A stretch of 64,000 nt of DNA from Prinsepia uniflora (Eukaryota; Streptophyta; Magnoliopsida; Rosales; Rosaceae): positions 4,250,501 through 4,314,500 of the forward strand of contig CM064873.1 of assembly GCA_032719365.1 (NCBI GenBank), given 5' to 3'. This document shows, in pieces, positions 43,489 through 57,233 of this stretch. The notes under the pieces were generated by a model. It was given only the letters and a program-made list of their open reading frames with translations. It had not been told where the DNA came from and did no database searches. Each line of letters starts with the position of its first letter. Position 1 is the stretch's first letter. The position numbers were made by a program, and so were the translations under genes.

Positions 43489-46400
43489 TGACAGGACCCC
43501 GTCCCAACTGGACGTCAAAAACTGTGCCCGATCCTGCTCCCGTCTGACAAGTCAACTAAAGGTCTGAAACTACCCTTCAGTTCTTGCCCGAAAAGGGATA
43601 ATTGCGCTAATTTCTGCTGCTACCTCTGCTCCACGATCAGCCCCGAATGTCGTACCACGGTCTGGAGGGTCACAAAACAGAAAAGGTGTGAGTGGACAAA
43701 AATGACCTCGTATAAAAACATTTGCCAAAATACATTCTTACCCTCCAGTTTTCACAAACATGCATGCATATCATAAAACATGAGTAATAGTATGAAATCA
43801 TTCAAGTATGAACAGCGGACCGATAAAATCAAAACATATTTTCCCAAGGTCCGTAAAACTCATGTTCACCAAATCAGTTCATGTTATAAAACAGCAAATC
43901 CCGGCTCTCAGGCCAAAACATGTGAACACCATCACCTGGCCACAAAGACCAAAAAGCCATACTCAAAACTGGTACGTAATCACAAACAACATGTTTCTAA
44001 ATTCCATGTTCACAATTTCCTTAAAACTCATTTTCATTAAATCAATTTGAATCTCAATAAATTCACGTTTTCCTTAAATCATTTTATATTTAAACCACGG
44101 TTTCCTCAAAAGCATTTTCCATAAAACCACAGTTTCCTCAAAATCAATTTCCATAAAACCACGAGACTTATTTCCATATCCTGTTGCTTAGAGTCACGTT
44201 TATCCCTGCAACGCGTGCAAATCAATAGGCTCAAGGACCGCTCAAAATCCGAGCATCTGCCGCTGTGAACACATCACCAGCCGGAAATCCGGATCTCGTG
44301 AACACATCACTTACCGATCCATATATAATCCAGCACATCTAATCTGAGTCGAGCCTCCCTCGGCTGCACGACAAAGACCGTGCTACGTGACCTCTTCGGG
44401 GTAAACACTTCCATCCCGAAGGCGAGCGTTATCTCCAGGGTGCACTATGGGGAAAAACATATTTCCACCCGAAAGCCCTAATTATCCGCAACATATCATC
44501 AACACAAAAACCAGTGAAAAACAGTTGCATTGAAAACCAAATCATTTATCCACACAGGGTCTCAGCCCCAAAAATAACCAAAGTCCCGATTTACTTTATA
44601 AATCCGAAAATCATCAATATCATCATGTAATCACACGGAAATACAAATCCAATCAAAATCACAATTCCATTGGCTCTCAAGCCCAAAATATCATTTTCAC
44701 GCAAATCCGTGCAACCGTAAACCCGAGTTGCCACGATCACGTAAATCCATAAAATCAATCACTGACTCATAATCTAAGTCCAAATATCATTTTTAATTCC
44801 CTGACTCATAACCAGGGTTAAAACATCATTTTCAATCCGGGCCTAGCCCAAAAACATCAATTTCATCATTTCTCAAAAATCATGCCAAAATATAATATAA
44901 TAATCATAAAATCGAGAAACCACCGGATTGAAATATCAATCATGCCAAAGCATATCATAACATATAATAAAGCACTTTAAATCATATATGCATGCATCAC
45001 AGTTAGGAAAACAAAGTCCACTCACACACACCGTCCAAAACGGTCAATTTCCGAGCTGCACGTTTTTACGTAAATTCCGGAAATCACAACTCCTGTCCAA
45101 AATCATTATAGAGGGTTACTAATATCTCAAAATACTTCATATAATTTTCCCCAATTTTTCCGAAATTTAATACGTATTTTTAACGTAAAACAAAACTTCG
45201 GATATGCGGAACATTAACGAAACGATATCCGATTTTCTCGAAACCAACGTCAAAATGTTCGTTACACTGAGAGGATTCAAAGTCATGTTGACCTCACCTT
45301 GAAACAAGGCCTCACGCGCCCTCACACGCCGCCCAAAGTGGTTGCGCGTGACCACCACGCGCCTGCTACAGTAAACAGCACAGTTGTCTTCTTCGCCCGT
45401 TTGTCTTTTAAACGGGTTGGAAAACGCGTGATAGAACCCGACTCAATCTCACTCAATTCGACATCAGTTCAATCCAATGTTTCAACTGATCCCTTGTAAT
45501 CCATCTCCATTTAAGTTCTGTAAATTGAATTACTCAAATTAGGGTCTAAAACCTCATGACTCACGATCAAACTTCGACGGGTCTCCTATTCGGGTTTGTC
45601 GATTTCGTCCCTGATTTTTAAATTAATTCATTCAGTCAGCATCGTGAGAGTGTAAGGAATGTTTTTACAAGATCAATTTGAGAATTACTTACCTCTAACC
45701 AGTAGAACCCAAGCTCGATTTTAAATGGAAATGGAAGCTTCTGTTCTTCCCCAATTCGACACGATTTCTCCTTGTTTTTTTTGCAGGGAGTTTCGTTTTG
45801 ATCCCAGAAGTCGAATTCAATCCTCAATTGTGATCCTCACAGCTCATAATCTCGAATTCGAAAGTCCCCCCAATTTTCAAGATTTTTCGATTCAAAATTA
45901 ACTTAGGGGCCTCACTGGCACTCGACATTCTCTCTCAATTTGGCTTCCTCAGTCTCCCAATTACACAAATGCAGCTCAACAACGGTTTATCAGCTGTTAA
46001 TTTACAATGATTAAGACAAACCATAATTTAGGGAATTTGTGTCTAAAGTGGTATAATTGTGTTTTCCCCAAGACCCGATTCCATGTTCTATGGGGCAAGA
46101 AGAAGACAAAGGGCAGGTGTCATTGTCTGATCATGGTTAAAAGACCATTTTGCCCTTCGTTCGATAAATTACCATTTTGCCCCTGGACTTCCGTGACCCG
46201 TAACTTGGTCACCCGAACTCCGTTTTCGACTTGCCGCCTGTCATTGTACTCAGGGCATCGAGACCTACCTAACGGTCCTCGAATCGTGTGAAAATTAGTT
46301 GTCAAACAAAAAGTCAACATTTTCTCCCTTTTCGTCCAAATTACGAAAATGCCCTCGAACTTCTGAACGTCATCACTTTTTCCTCGAATGTCGGAATTGA

Positions 46401-46622
46401 ACGTGCCACCTGTCTATGAACTCGTGATGTCCCGAACTACGTCACAGTCATCGGTCAAAGTCCGTTTGATCGCCCGAACTAAAAGTCAACATTTTGCCCA
46501 CGCTAGGGGCAAAAAGGTCATTTTGCAAATTTCGTCCGATTTCACTCCACTAATCCCAGATTAGTCATTCCAAACTATAATTAATTAATATTCAATCCCG
46601 ACACGCGGGACGTTTCATTACA
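43489..46622 (-). mobile_element. 3' LTR of a minus-strand element of the gag-only superfamily
   Basis: It starts TGACAGGACCCCGTCCC after ACAGT and ends CGTTTCATTACA. The next bases (GCCTTCCCTCTTTAAAG) are an inverted polypurine tract, so the interior lies to the right. The middle shares blocks with solo LTR B and with 18209-21610 inverted. It cuts the LINE RNase H frame. Confidence 0.88.
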
Positions 46623-49451
46623 GCCTTCCCTCTTTAAAGAATTTCGTCCCCGAAATTCCAACTATCCGTATTCCACATCCACCTCGTGGAAAACAAATGG
46701 GCCACACAACATGTGTACACCTGTACACCCACTGACCAACGCAAAACTCATCTGCACTCAGGCGTCTCATCGCAGATTTACGTTGTACTGACTACACTCG
46801 ACCACCTCGAGTGAAATTGATCAACTGAAATTGACAATGTCATCAATAAGCTGACTCCTTCAGCTTGACGATTCCCCTCAATCACCATTGTGCCCTGACC
46901 TCTGCTCTCATCGAGAGTCACCAAATCTCACTTGTCAGTCCATGCCGACACTACTAGCTAAGTTGTCACCACTAAACTCTACCACCCTTGTAAAGCTCCA
47001 ATCACCAACAAATTAGTGACAATACATCATACTACAACGTCCGTCAATGTAGCATGAGATCAACAACATGATCTCCCCACACAGGGCAACCTCAATCCTG
47101 CGACAAATACCATCCTTAGTATCCACAACTGTCACCCCTCATCGATCCAAGATGCTGGTAAGGTCATGACATGATAACATCTCGCCGCAAAGCAACTTGC
47201 GGTCACACTAACCATCAACTCACTCATCCTGAGTATACGCATACAGTCATCTCGTGCAATCAGACGGTGTAACTAGAACACATTGAACATCAGCCTAGTA
47301 GTGATCACACAACTCAACACTATAGTTACACTAGCCAACCATGGCTAAGAGCACATGCTCAAACAATCACTGAAATCATCAGAATCACTCTGCCCAGCGC
47401 ATCGTGTTCAATGTCCAGTTCACGTTCACAACCAAAACCAATGGTATCGGAACTAAGCCAATTATCAACACGTCCACCAACGTACTACTGGTATAACCCG
47501 TATACCGTCACCCGGCACCACAAGTCTGCAAAGTATCGTACCTCAAACCATGTACAAGGTACATACATCTATCCATTTACCAGACTACAACCACCTAGGT
47601 CATAGCCAAACGCGTTCCAACAATGGAGTATATTTGCCCAAACCAGCAGTAGACAAATCGAAACTCCACCCATCATCTAGTTCCAATTCCAAATCCGAAT
47701 CCGCAATTTCGCAAGAAATCCCGAATCCAAACCCAGACATCACATTTTTAATCCATGTCCAAATCCGAATCCGAAATCATTATTCCGTAAGCTAGCATTT
47801 GGAATAATCATTCCGCACCCAAATCCAGTATTCCACTTTCAAGTTCCAAAATCGAATCCTGAATCATCACCCAGAAAGTCGATTCCAAAACCCGAAATCT
47901 CGTTCACGTCCACTCGGACACACCAAAACCGAACCTATCGGTTACCAGTTCACTATACTCGGTTCACTTCATAGGGAAGCCAATCCAACAACCACACGTC
48001 TAAGGTTAACAAAATCCGACCACGTCGGAAACCTACTCACTCGAGTAATACACCATACGGGATTTACCTCGAAAAGAAGTTCAGCCCCATAATCCTTAAC
48101 TCAAATAGCCAAATAAGAGCGATAAACTCTCAACCCATCTAGATCAACAAGATCACAGTCCAGATCCATCACTATGTTACCCGATCATGAACGTCACAAT
48201 CCTCGATCGTCACGACGCCCAAAGTCCTCAACATCGCAATCCAGATCCACCTAGGATCCACACACCACTAGTACCTCTCATGTACCGTCACTAGGTATCA
48301 AGTACCATCATCCATACGATACTGCAAATCGTATACCAAGCATGATCCTACAATTGGACCCCAGTAGTCCAAATGATCAAAAATCAAGTATTACTCCAAT
48401 CCCATGGAGTTCCATCAATAACAGGATTCCACTGATCCTCACGTTATCAAAATTGTAACTCTCTCTCAGCTTTGGAATATCGGCTACCTCACTAGCCGTA
48501 CCGAAATAATACCCGACCCGACTCTAAGGTCGTAAGCTCAAAGTCTCCTGACTATCACCTTCACACACAATAGGCCTTTCTATCCTTTACCATTCTTGAT
48601 GGTCGTCCTTTCCAGAAGTATGACCTCGGCATACTCGACCCATAGCTCAATATGGTCGATCCCAAACCAGGTAGGGAAAAAGTAAAACTCATGAGGGTTT
48701 AGCCAACATCGACAATCCTTGTCCTATGCTGCACCAAAAACACCTCACCAAATCACAACTCTCATAATGACACATCAACGTGTCCACAGGAAAGAACGTC
48801 TAGTTCTTCAGGGATTCACACTAACCCCGGCCACTACTAACACTTAAGTCACACATCTACTCTGGTAATCCAAACAAGTCTACGCTGATCGACCAAACCT
48901 AACACCACGAAATTTTCTCTTAGAATAGTCAACACATTCATCGCGCACCTCACATGCCCATCCGTAGATGAAGGCACACCAACACATTATCACAACCAAA
49001 CCAACTGTGGTCAGAAAACCTGCCTCAACAACTCACAGTCATAACTGGCTCATCCGGAGCCCTCGAATCACACCAGGACTCATCCCGAATCCCAAACCAA
49101 CTCATGACTCCTACTGAGTCCAAGTCTAATACCTCGGCTCCTCTCGAGTCCGCATTCAATTGTGACCAACGTCAATGCCACCATTGGCATATCAGGTCAC
49201 CGAGTAATATACCCTTAAGGAAACCACATCCTTTCTAAAAATCTCTCAGTACACACTAAACCATTTCCGGACTCCCTCTGAGTCCAATCCGATATCTAAT
49301 TTCCAAAGGTCACACATCCGATTACCCATCCTCGGGTCAAATTTATTCTGGGCCCAACATGCCCATCCACAAACCACACCGTTATAAAAAAAAAACCACC
49401 ATCCGGACCAACACTAGTCCGACACAACCAAAACACATGATACAAGTAACA
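46623..49451 (-). mobile_element. Degenerate interior of the minus-strand element, gag missing
   Basis: Inverted and diverged, 46640-48250 matches the non-coding interior of copy 1 (22730-24349) and 49310-49451 matches 22560-22700. Between them, about 48254-49310 is roughly 1 kb that both gag-only copies lack. On its minus strand near 48950-48800 a frame reads NVLTILREN with shifted FGRSA-type text after it. This weakly recalls the Ty3/Gypsy RT region ending in ILREN and FSKCEFW; it is tentative. No gag frame is present. Confidence 0.6.
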
Positions 49452-52400
49452 TGACCCATCCCAATTCCCCCACCCCCGGATTAGTGCGGGATGACCCTGC
49501 TCCCATCTGACATGAAATGTCAGACAAGGAATATTTCCGACCTTTTCCATCCCGGGCTATCAGAGTACGCCAGGATCCGGAGGAGGTATGTGATATCTCG
49601 GTCTCTGCTACAGTCCACATCCGCTGTCAACCTGAAGGGCAGTCAAAACATTAAAAACTGTGAGTGGACAAAACAAAAGTTTATAAAAACAGTCTATCGA
49701 AAGACATTTGTACCCTTCACTAAAAAGCATGCATGCATTCGAAAACCATTTAACCAAATGGAAACCATATGTGGGAACTAAGCCCAAAACAGAATATAAA
49801 CCAAGGTCAAAAGGGCCACCATAAAATCGACCATACGGGCCACCGCCCAAATCCATAAAAGAAATCAATAAGGGACTCATCCCAAAATCATAACCAGACT
49901 GAAACCAAATACACGAGCCACTGCTCTAATCCTGTGCACACCTGTGCACACCACATATCACATATCATATATCCATGTATATATCATATATACATATAAG
50001 TCACACAACCAATCCTGTCATGGTATCCAAAGCTACGCGCGTGCTACCCAGGTCTCAATCCGAGTCTTCTCAAAGTCAAGATCAATGTCCGCATACCACT
50101 GACCCTACCCTAGGTAATAGTAATCATAGCCTTCCTGAGAATAAGGAACCCAACTGGGGGGTGACTCCACTCAGTCGGTGCTCCGTGACTACTGCGGGGT
50201 CCACCCAGGCCAACGACCCTCCCCGGAGGAGATAATAGAAGTAAAGGAAGGTAGATGAATACATATATATACATAACATAAACATTCATGCCCGGTTCCC
50301 TTGAACCGTCATGATTCATAACATCCATTAACCAGGGTTCATGCAGTTCCCATAAACCGTCATGAACCAGAATGACCTGACAAATGTTCATGCCGGTTCC
50401 CATAAACCATCATGAACCACAATGACCTTTCCAGAGTTCATGCCGGTTCCCATAAACCGTCATGAACTTGAAAATCCATCTAGGGTTCCTGACCCGAAAG
50501 CATCAGTGTAAAACAACTAGGTCTCGTGCCCGAACATATGACTCAACTAGGCACCGTGCCCGATATCTAAGGGTCAGTCACGACTCCGATCATAGTGATG
50601 TGTGCAACCATCCATCCAAGACCGCCCTCAATCCTGGTATGTCGTCGTGAACGTATCAACTGACGCGACCACCACAAGATCATGGTGCACTCATCACCGA
50701 TCGATATCCTCAACCGTCAACACTCCGAAGTCGAGCCTCCCCAAGCTGCCCAACCACGTATCGTGCATCGTGACCTATCCGAAAGGAACACATCCCAATC
50801 CGAAGGTGAGCGTCGTATCGTTGATCGCCGTGCACATAGCACCCGTCGCGACCACGATTTAGACCTGAAGGTCGTAAATAGCGTCATATGCCCGAGACAA
50901 AACCAAATGGGTCTCATACCCGAGTTTATCCTTTTAGAAATCCAAAACCTTTTCATTTAGACCAATAAAGAAATACAGACCCGTACAGGCACCGTACAGG
51001 GCCGAAACCTCGAAATACGGGCCTATACGTAACCACACATCAAAATGCACTCATGGCATCACAAACAAGTATTTAAAACATATAATAAACATTTATGCAT
51101 GCACCAATTTAGAAAACAAGGTCCATTCACAGACCGTCTGAAGCCGCGCCTCGATACGCGTGCCATAATCGTCTCCCGAGTCAATCGTCGCCACCAGGAC
51201 TCCCAAACCTGTCCAAATTCATTTAGAGGGTTACTAATAGCCTCATTAACCTCTCATTGAAGCCCCATAATTTTCCCGATTTTCTAACTATTTTTAAAAC
51301 CGAACTGAAACCTTCAGACATCCCGAACTATATCGAAACGGTGTCCGATCGACTCGAAACCAGTCCCAAAATGTTTGTTACATCGAATAGATGATTTCAC
51401 ATGTTTGAACCTTCCCAAGATTCCCTGCCACGCGCCCTCACGCGCCCTGGGAGTGCACTGCGTGTGGGCCTCACGTGCCACTGCACAGTGCGTCTTCTTC
51501 CCTGCGACAGACCGGTCCGACCGGTTTGACTGTGCAGTCCGGTCCAACTGGACCGGCGTGACCGGTCCGGCCCTCCTACTCCCTCATTTTCGGTCCTTTT
51601 TCTTCCTAATCGATTCTAAACATCCTAATATGATCCTAGGAACATGTTTGGATGATCAAAACAAAGAAAAACCCATAGAACCCGAGGTTTGATTTTTGAA
51701 CCTCACGGTTCAGTTTTTCCATTTTCCTCCCACGGCTTCTCAGCCGTCAACCACCACCAAAACCACCTTAAAACTGTCCTAGCAACCTAACTAACTCATC
51801 CTAATCGTCCAAAAACAACCATAATATCGAAATCAATTAAAAGGGGAAAAATGGCCTTACCGTGCACCCGCACGGATTCATGGCTCCACCACCCACGGTG
51901 GCGCCTTCCTGGGCCAGCCACTGCTTCCAACATCCTCCCCGCTCTTTGGCCTCAGTCCTGGTCGAAATGGATGGGTTTTGGTTTGCACAGAGATAGAGAT
52001 AAATGGTGAGAAAATGAGATCAGGGAAGATGGTTTTGAAATGGGGAAAATGGAATGGAAAGCACGGTGCATGAATCAATTTAGGTGTCCATTGGATGGGT
52101 GACACTTGTCACTCATCCATTGGCATCAGGACAAATATCTGGGCCCACTAGAGACAAAATTGCTCTTTTTGTCTCGTAAAATGTGTCGTCGTAAATAGTA
52201 TCCCGAAACTTCCGTGAACCGTAACTTCGCCGTCGAACGACCGAGTTCGACGTGCCGCCTGTCTACGGATTTGTATTGTCGTCATCTACGTAACGGTCTT
52301 CGGCCCTCGGCCATAGGACCTCCCGGTCAAAAAGTCAACATTTGACCCTTCTTAACCAAAATGCCCCTAAACTTCCGAACGTCATAACTTCCTCCTCAAA

Positions 52401-52634
52401 CGTCGGAATTGAACGTACCACCTGTCTATGAACTCGTGACGTCCTAAACTACGTCACGGTCATCGGTCAATGTCCATTTGACTGCTCGAATGAAAAGTCA
52501 ACGTTTTACCCACGCTAGGGGCAAAACGGTTATTTTGCGTCGTTCGTCCGATTTCGCCTAACTAATCACGGATTAGCCTCACTAATCGTGATTAGTCAAT
52601 AATCTAATCTAGGAATTCGGGACGGGTCATTACA
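49452..52634 (-). mobile_element. Minus-strand LTR (3183 bp) of the subfamily seen at 1-2196
   Basis: It starts TGACCCATCCC and ends CGGGTCATTACA. Its body aligns with 1-2196 from position 50066 on, plus an about 310-bp block (50571-50882) absent there. The flanking pentamers (TAACA, ACCTA) differ, and its left neighbour is the interior of a different-looking element, so one border is a recombination or deletion junction. Confidence 0.8.
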
Positions 52635-53784
52635 ACCTAGGCCAACGACCCTCCCCGGAGGAGACAATCATATATAAAGGATGGCATATGAAAACCTTTT
52701 GAAATCATTCTTTAAATCTTTCTAGGATTCATGCCCGGCTCCTCATAAGCCGTCATGAACCATAAAACCTTTCATGGGTTCATGCCGGTTCCCATAAACC
52801 GTCATGAACCATAAAAACCATTTGTAATACATAACTGGGCCCTAGGCCAGAATCCACATCCAAACTGGACCCCCGGTCCGAATTGTAAACCAACTAGGCC
52901 TCCGGCCCAATTCCGTAAATCAAATGGACCTCAAGTCCGAGAGTTACCTTTTCAAATCCAAAATCATTTCATGAAATCATAACTAAAACCATAAGTACGG
53001 AAAATCAGTGTAAAATCGGAAAATCTCGATTTACGTGCAAGCACGTAAATCGCCTCGAAGTACGTGAAACCATATAAATCACAAGCATCCAAATCAACAT
53101 CATAAAATCATATTCATAATCCATATAAAACATTTATGCATGTATCACAATTTAGAAATCAAGGTCCACTAACAGACCGTCCGAAGCCGCACCTCGATAC
53201 GCGTTCCATAATCGTCTCCCGGGTCAATCGTCATCACCGGGACTCCAAAACCTGTCCAAATTCATTTAAAGGGTTACTAATAGACTCATTAACCTCTCAT
53301 TGAAGTCCCATAATTTTCCCGATTTTCTAACTATTTTTAAACTCGAACCTAAACCTTCAGACATCCCGAAACCTATCGAAACGATGTCCGATTGACTCGT
53401 AACCAGTCCCAAAATGTTCGTTACATCGAATAGATGATTTGACATGTTGGAACCATCCCTAAATTCCTCCCCACGCGCCCGTACGCGCCACCTGAAGTGG
53501 CTGCGCGTGGGAGCCACGCGCCAGTGAACAGTGTCGTCTTCCTCCTCGCGACGACCGGTCTGAACCGGTCCGGTCCGGTTCGCCTGTAACTTGGACCGAC
53601 GTGACCAGTTCAAGCTCCTACACGGTCCAATCTTCACCGTTTTCACTCCTAATCGATCATAATCTTCATTATTTCATCCTAGGATCCTAACCTAATCGAT
53701 TAGAACCCCTAAAACCCACAAAACCCGACCGGTTTGATTTTCCCCTCACGGTTCGAATTTTCAAAATCAACCCCAAGGCTTCTC
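52635..53784 (-). mobile_element. Partial older LTR, left piece (continues at 63338)
   Basis: It begins in mid-LTR at ACCTAGGCCAACGACCC, matching 50196 onward, and runs to the insertion point of gag-only copy 2. It has its own hairpins, for example GGACC/GGTCC near 52864-52876 and GGAC/GTCC near 52925-52937. Short minus-strand frames are not conserved. Confidence 0.8.
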
Positions 53785-56700
53785 TGTAATGACCCGTCCC
53801 GAATATCGGGATTGAATATTAATTAATCATGATTTAGAATGACTAATCGGGGATTAGTTGAGTGAAATCGGACGAAACGTGCAAAATGACCGTTTTGCCC
53901 CTAGCGTGGGCAAAATGTTGACTTTTAGTTCGGGCGGTCAAATGGACTTTGGCCGATGACTGTGACGTAGTTCGGGACGTTACGAGTTCATAGACAGGTG
54001 GCACGTTCGATTCCGACATTCGAGGTGAAAGTTATGATGTTCGATAGATGAGGGGTATTTTGGTAATTTGGCATATTAGGGGCCAAATGTTGACTTTTTG
54101 ATCGGGAGGTCCGATGGACGAGGGCCAAGGACCGTTACGTAGGTCTCGTCGATACGAATCCAACGACAGGCGGCATGCCGAAATCGGAGATTCGACGACG
54201 AAGTTATGGTCACGGAATCGGACTCGATTAACCGAACGAACCGGGATTAAAATAATATTTTAATATGAACAGTACCCGGTGACTGTACACATTCGGATGA
54301 GTGACAAGTGTCACCCATCCCCTGAAATCTGGTCCATGTTTCCCTCCCAACACCATCATTACAACATCATCATTTATCCTTCATCATTTCCTCCATTTTC
54401 TCCTTAATTTTCTCCTTCTTTGTTCTTCTTACCCGTGAGCATTGAGCAGCAGAATTGGAGAGTGTTTGCTGCCATTCCTAACTGGTTTTGAGGGCAAAAT
54501 CGAGTGTTTGTTGAGACTAACTCAACTGGGTAAACACGGGAGGTTGAGAGTGGCTAAAAACTAGGAATTCGAAATTGGGTTTTTGGGAGGAAAAATCAAA
54601 TTGGATGAATTGAGCCTTGTTGATCGAAATTGGGTTCAGTTTCTGTCTTCTGGGATTACTACGATCCATTTTGTAGAAGGAACTAAGTGGAATTGAGGTC
54701 GAATTGAGGTAGAACTGAGGGAGGAAACTTTCAGAAATCTCGAGGTTGAGTCGAGGGAATTGAGGCTTTGATTGACGAAATTGATGTGGGGATTGTGTTC
54801 CTGAAGATCCCACGATGCTTCTGGGTTCACCAATTGAAGGGAAACACTGGAGATTGATGAAGCTCCATGGATGCACAGTGTACGGATGTTCGAGTTTGAG
54901 TCGTGGCGTTTGAGCCACGAATTGATGCAATTGAGTTGGGCAAAATACTTACCTGAGTCCATTGAAGCTTACTGGTGAATCAATTGAACGAAATCAAGAA
55001 GCTTTGATGGTTTTCGAAGGATGAACAGTGGACGGATGTTCTTCGATTGATCATCTGTGATCGTGAGGTTAGAGGTAATGTTGCTTGTAATTAAGTCCAC
55101 AGAACCCTAATTAGACTTGAATCGAAACTGACTGAATGTTCAATTGGTGGAATCAATGTCGAATTGACAGAAAACAAACCGGGTCGCCTCGCGGGTTAAA
55201 TGGCCCGTTTTACAGACAAACGGGTTGGGACGGTGACACTGTAGCAGGCGCGTGGATTTCACGCGCAGCCACTCACGGCGGCGCGTGGGGGCGCGTCCGG
55301 CCTAGTCTCAAGGTGAGGTCAACATGACTTTTGATCCTCTCAGTGTAACGAACATTTTGACGTTGATTTCGGTGAAATCGGATATTGTTTCGATAATGTT
55401 CCGCGTATCCGAAGTTTTGTATTACGTTAAAAATACGTATTTAAATCCCGGAAAAATTGGGGAAAATTATATGATATATTTTGAGATGTTAGTAACCCTC
55501 TATAATGATTTTGGACAGGAGTTGTGATTTCCAGATTTTACGGAAAAACGTGCAGCTCGGAAACGGACCGTTTTGGACGGTGTGTGTGAGTGGACTTTGT
55601 TTTCTAACCGTGATGCATGCATATATGATTTAAATGCCTTATTATATGATTTTATATGCTTGGGCATGATTTGTGTTTCAATCCGGTAATTTCTCGGTTT
55701 TATGATTATTATATTATTATTTTGGGCGATTCTCGAGAAATTACGAAATTTGGTAAAAATAATGTTTGGACTTGGTTTATGAGTCCGGGATTGAAATTGA
55801 TTGAAAATAATGTTTGGACTCGGATTATTGAGTCATGGATTGAAAGATGATGTGGTGACTCGGGAATGAGTCGAGGGTCAATTTTGTGGATTTGTGTGAA
55901 AATGGCAACGGAGGTTGCAACGCAAGGATTTGCGTGATAATGATATGTTGGGCATGATAACCCAAGTGAATAGTGATTTTGACTCGGTTTTGGAGTCACT
56001 TGTGAATCTGATGAAATTAATGATTTTTGTGATTTTATGATTATTTTAATCAGTCCTTTCGGGCACGTTTTACGAGGTACGTACAAATGATGTTTTGGGC
56101 TAGGCCCGGAGTCTAAATGATTTCTAAAATGATGTTTTGACTTGGTTGGTGAGTCAATGATGATTTCCGGATTATTCTATTGATTTAAATGTGATTTGAA
56201 CGGTTTATGTGTAAAAGGTATTTTGGGCTTGAGACCCAGTTGAGAATGACCTTGACTTGGTATGAAGTCAAGATTTGATTGAAATGTTTTGGGATGTAAT
56301 TCCCGGGATGGTTTTCATTGTGATTGTGATATTCCCAGACGGTCGGTGCTTGGGGGATTACCCAGACGACCGGAGCTTGGGGGATGTGATTGTAGGATCG
56401 GGAGTTGATCCTATGGTAGTCAGCTTCTCGGATGATACTGAGCCTGGATGTACCACTCGGAGGTGTCTGATCCTGGGGATGTGTTCGCCCAGAGGTGACT
56501 GAGCCCGAGGGGGTTGAGCCCAGAGGTGTTTATTCCCGAGAGAGTGACTGGATATTGGCCTACGCGTAGTGCAGCACTTGTGAGTAGTACAGTTTGATTG
56601 ATTGTGCACTTGTGAGTAGTGCAGATGTGATTGGTGATATTTTATGCACTCGTGAGTAGTGCGGATTGATTGGATTGATATATTTATTGTGCACTGGTAA

Positions 56701-57189
56701 GTAATGCTGATTGGTATTGATTGTGATGATGTACTGGTATTGAGTACGGGTTTTTGGTCCTTGTGGCCAGGTGATTATGTTTTCACATGTTTTGGCCTGA
56801 GAGCCGGGATTTGATGTTTTATAACATGAACTAATTTGGTGAACATGAGTGTTATGGACCATGGGAAAATATGTTTTAATTTTATCGGTCACTCATGTTT
56901 TACGATATGCATGCAAGTTTGTGAAAACTGGAGGGTAAGATTGTATTTTGATAAATGTTTTTATAAGAGGTCATTTTTGTCCACTCACACCATTTTCTGT
57001 TTTGTGACCCTCCAGGCCGTGGTACGACGTTCGGGACTGATCGTGAGGCAGTGACAGCAGCAGAAATCCGCGCAAACATCCCTTGTCTGGCAAGCACTGA
57101 AGGGGAGTTTCGGACCTTTAGTTGACTTGTCAGACGGGAGCAGGACCGGGTACGGTTTTTTTGACGTCCAGTTGGGACGGGTCCTGTCA
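53785..57189 (+). repeat. 5' LTR of gag-only element copy 2 (3405 bp)
   Basis: The first about 600 bp and the last about 1.9 kb follow the copy 1 LTR closely, while about 54400-55190 is clearly diverged from 18850-19610. The hairpin array is retained at about 55760-56820. Confidence 0.95.
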
Positions 57190-57192
57190 AAT

Positions 57193-57204
57193 TGGTATCA
57201 GAGC
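57193..57204 (+). other. Primer-binding site (tRNA-iMet), copy 2
   Basis: TGGTATCAGAGC, three bases after the 5' LTR. Confidence 0.93.
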
Positions 57205-57233
57205 ATTTGGTTCTTGATTTCTGTTGATACGTC

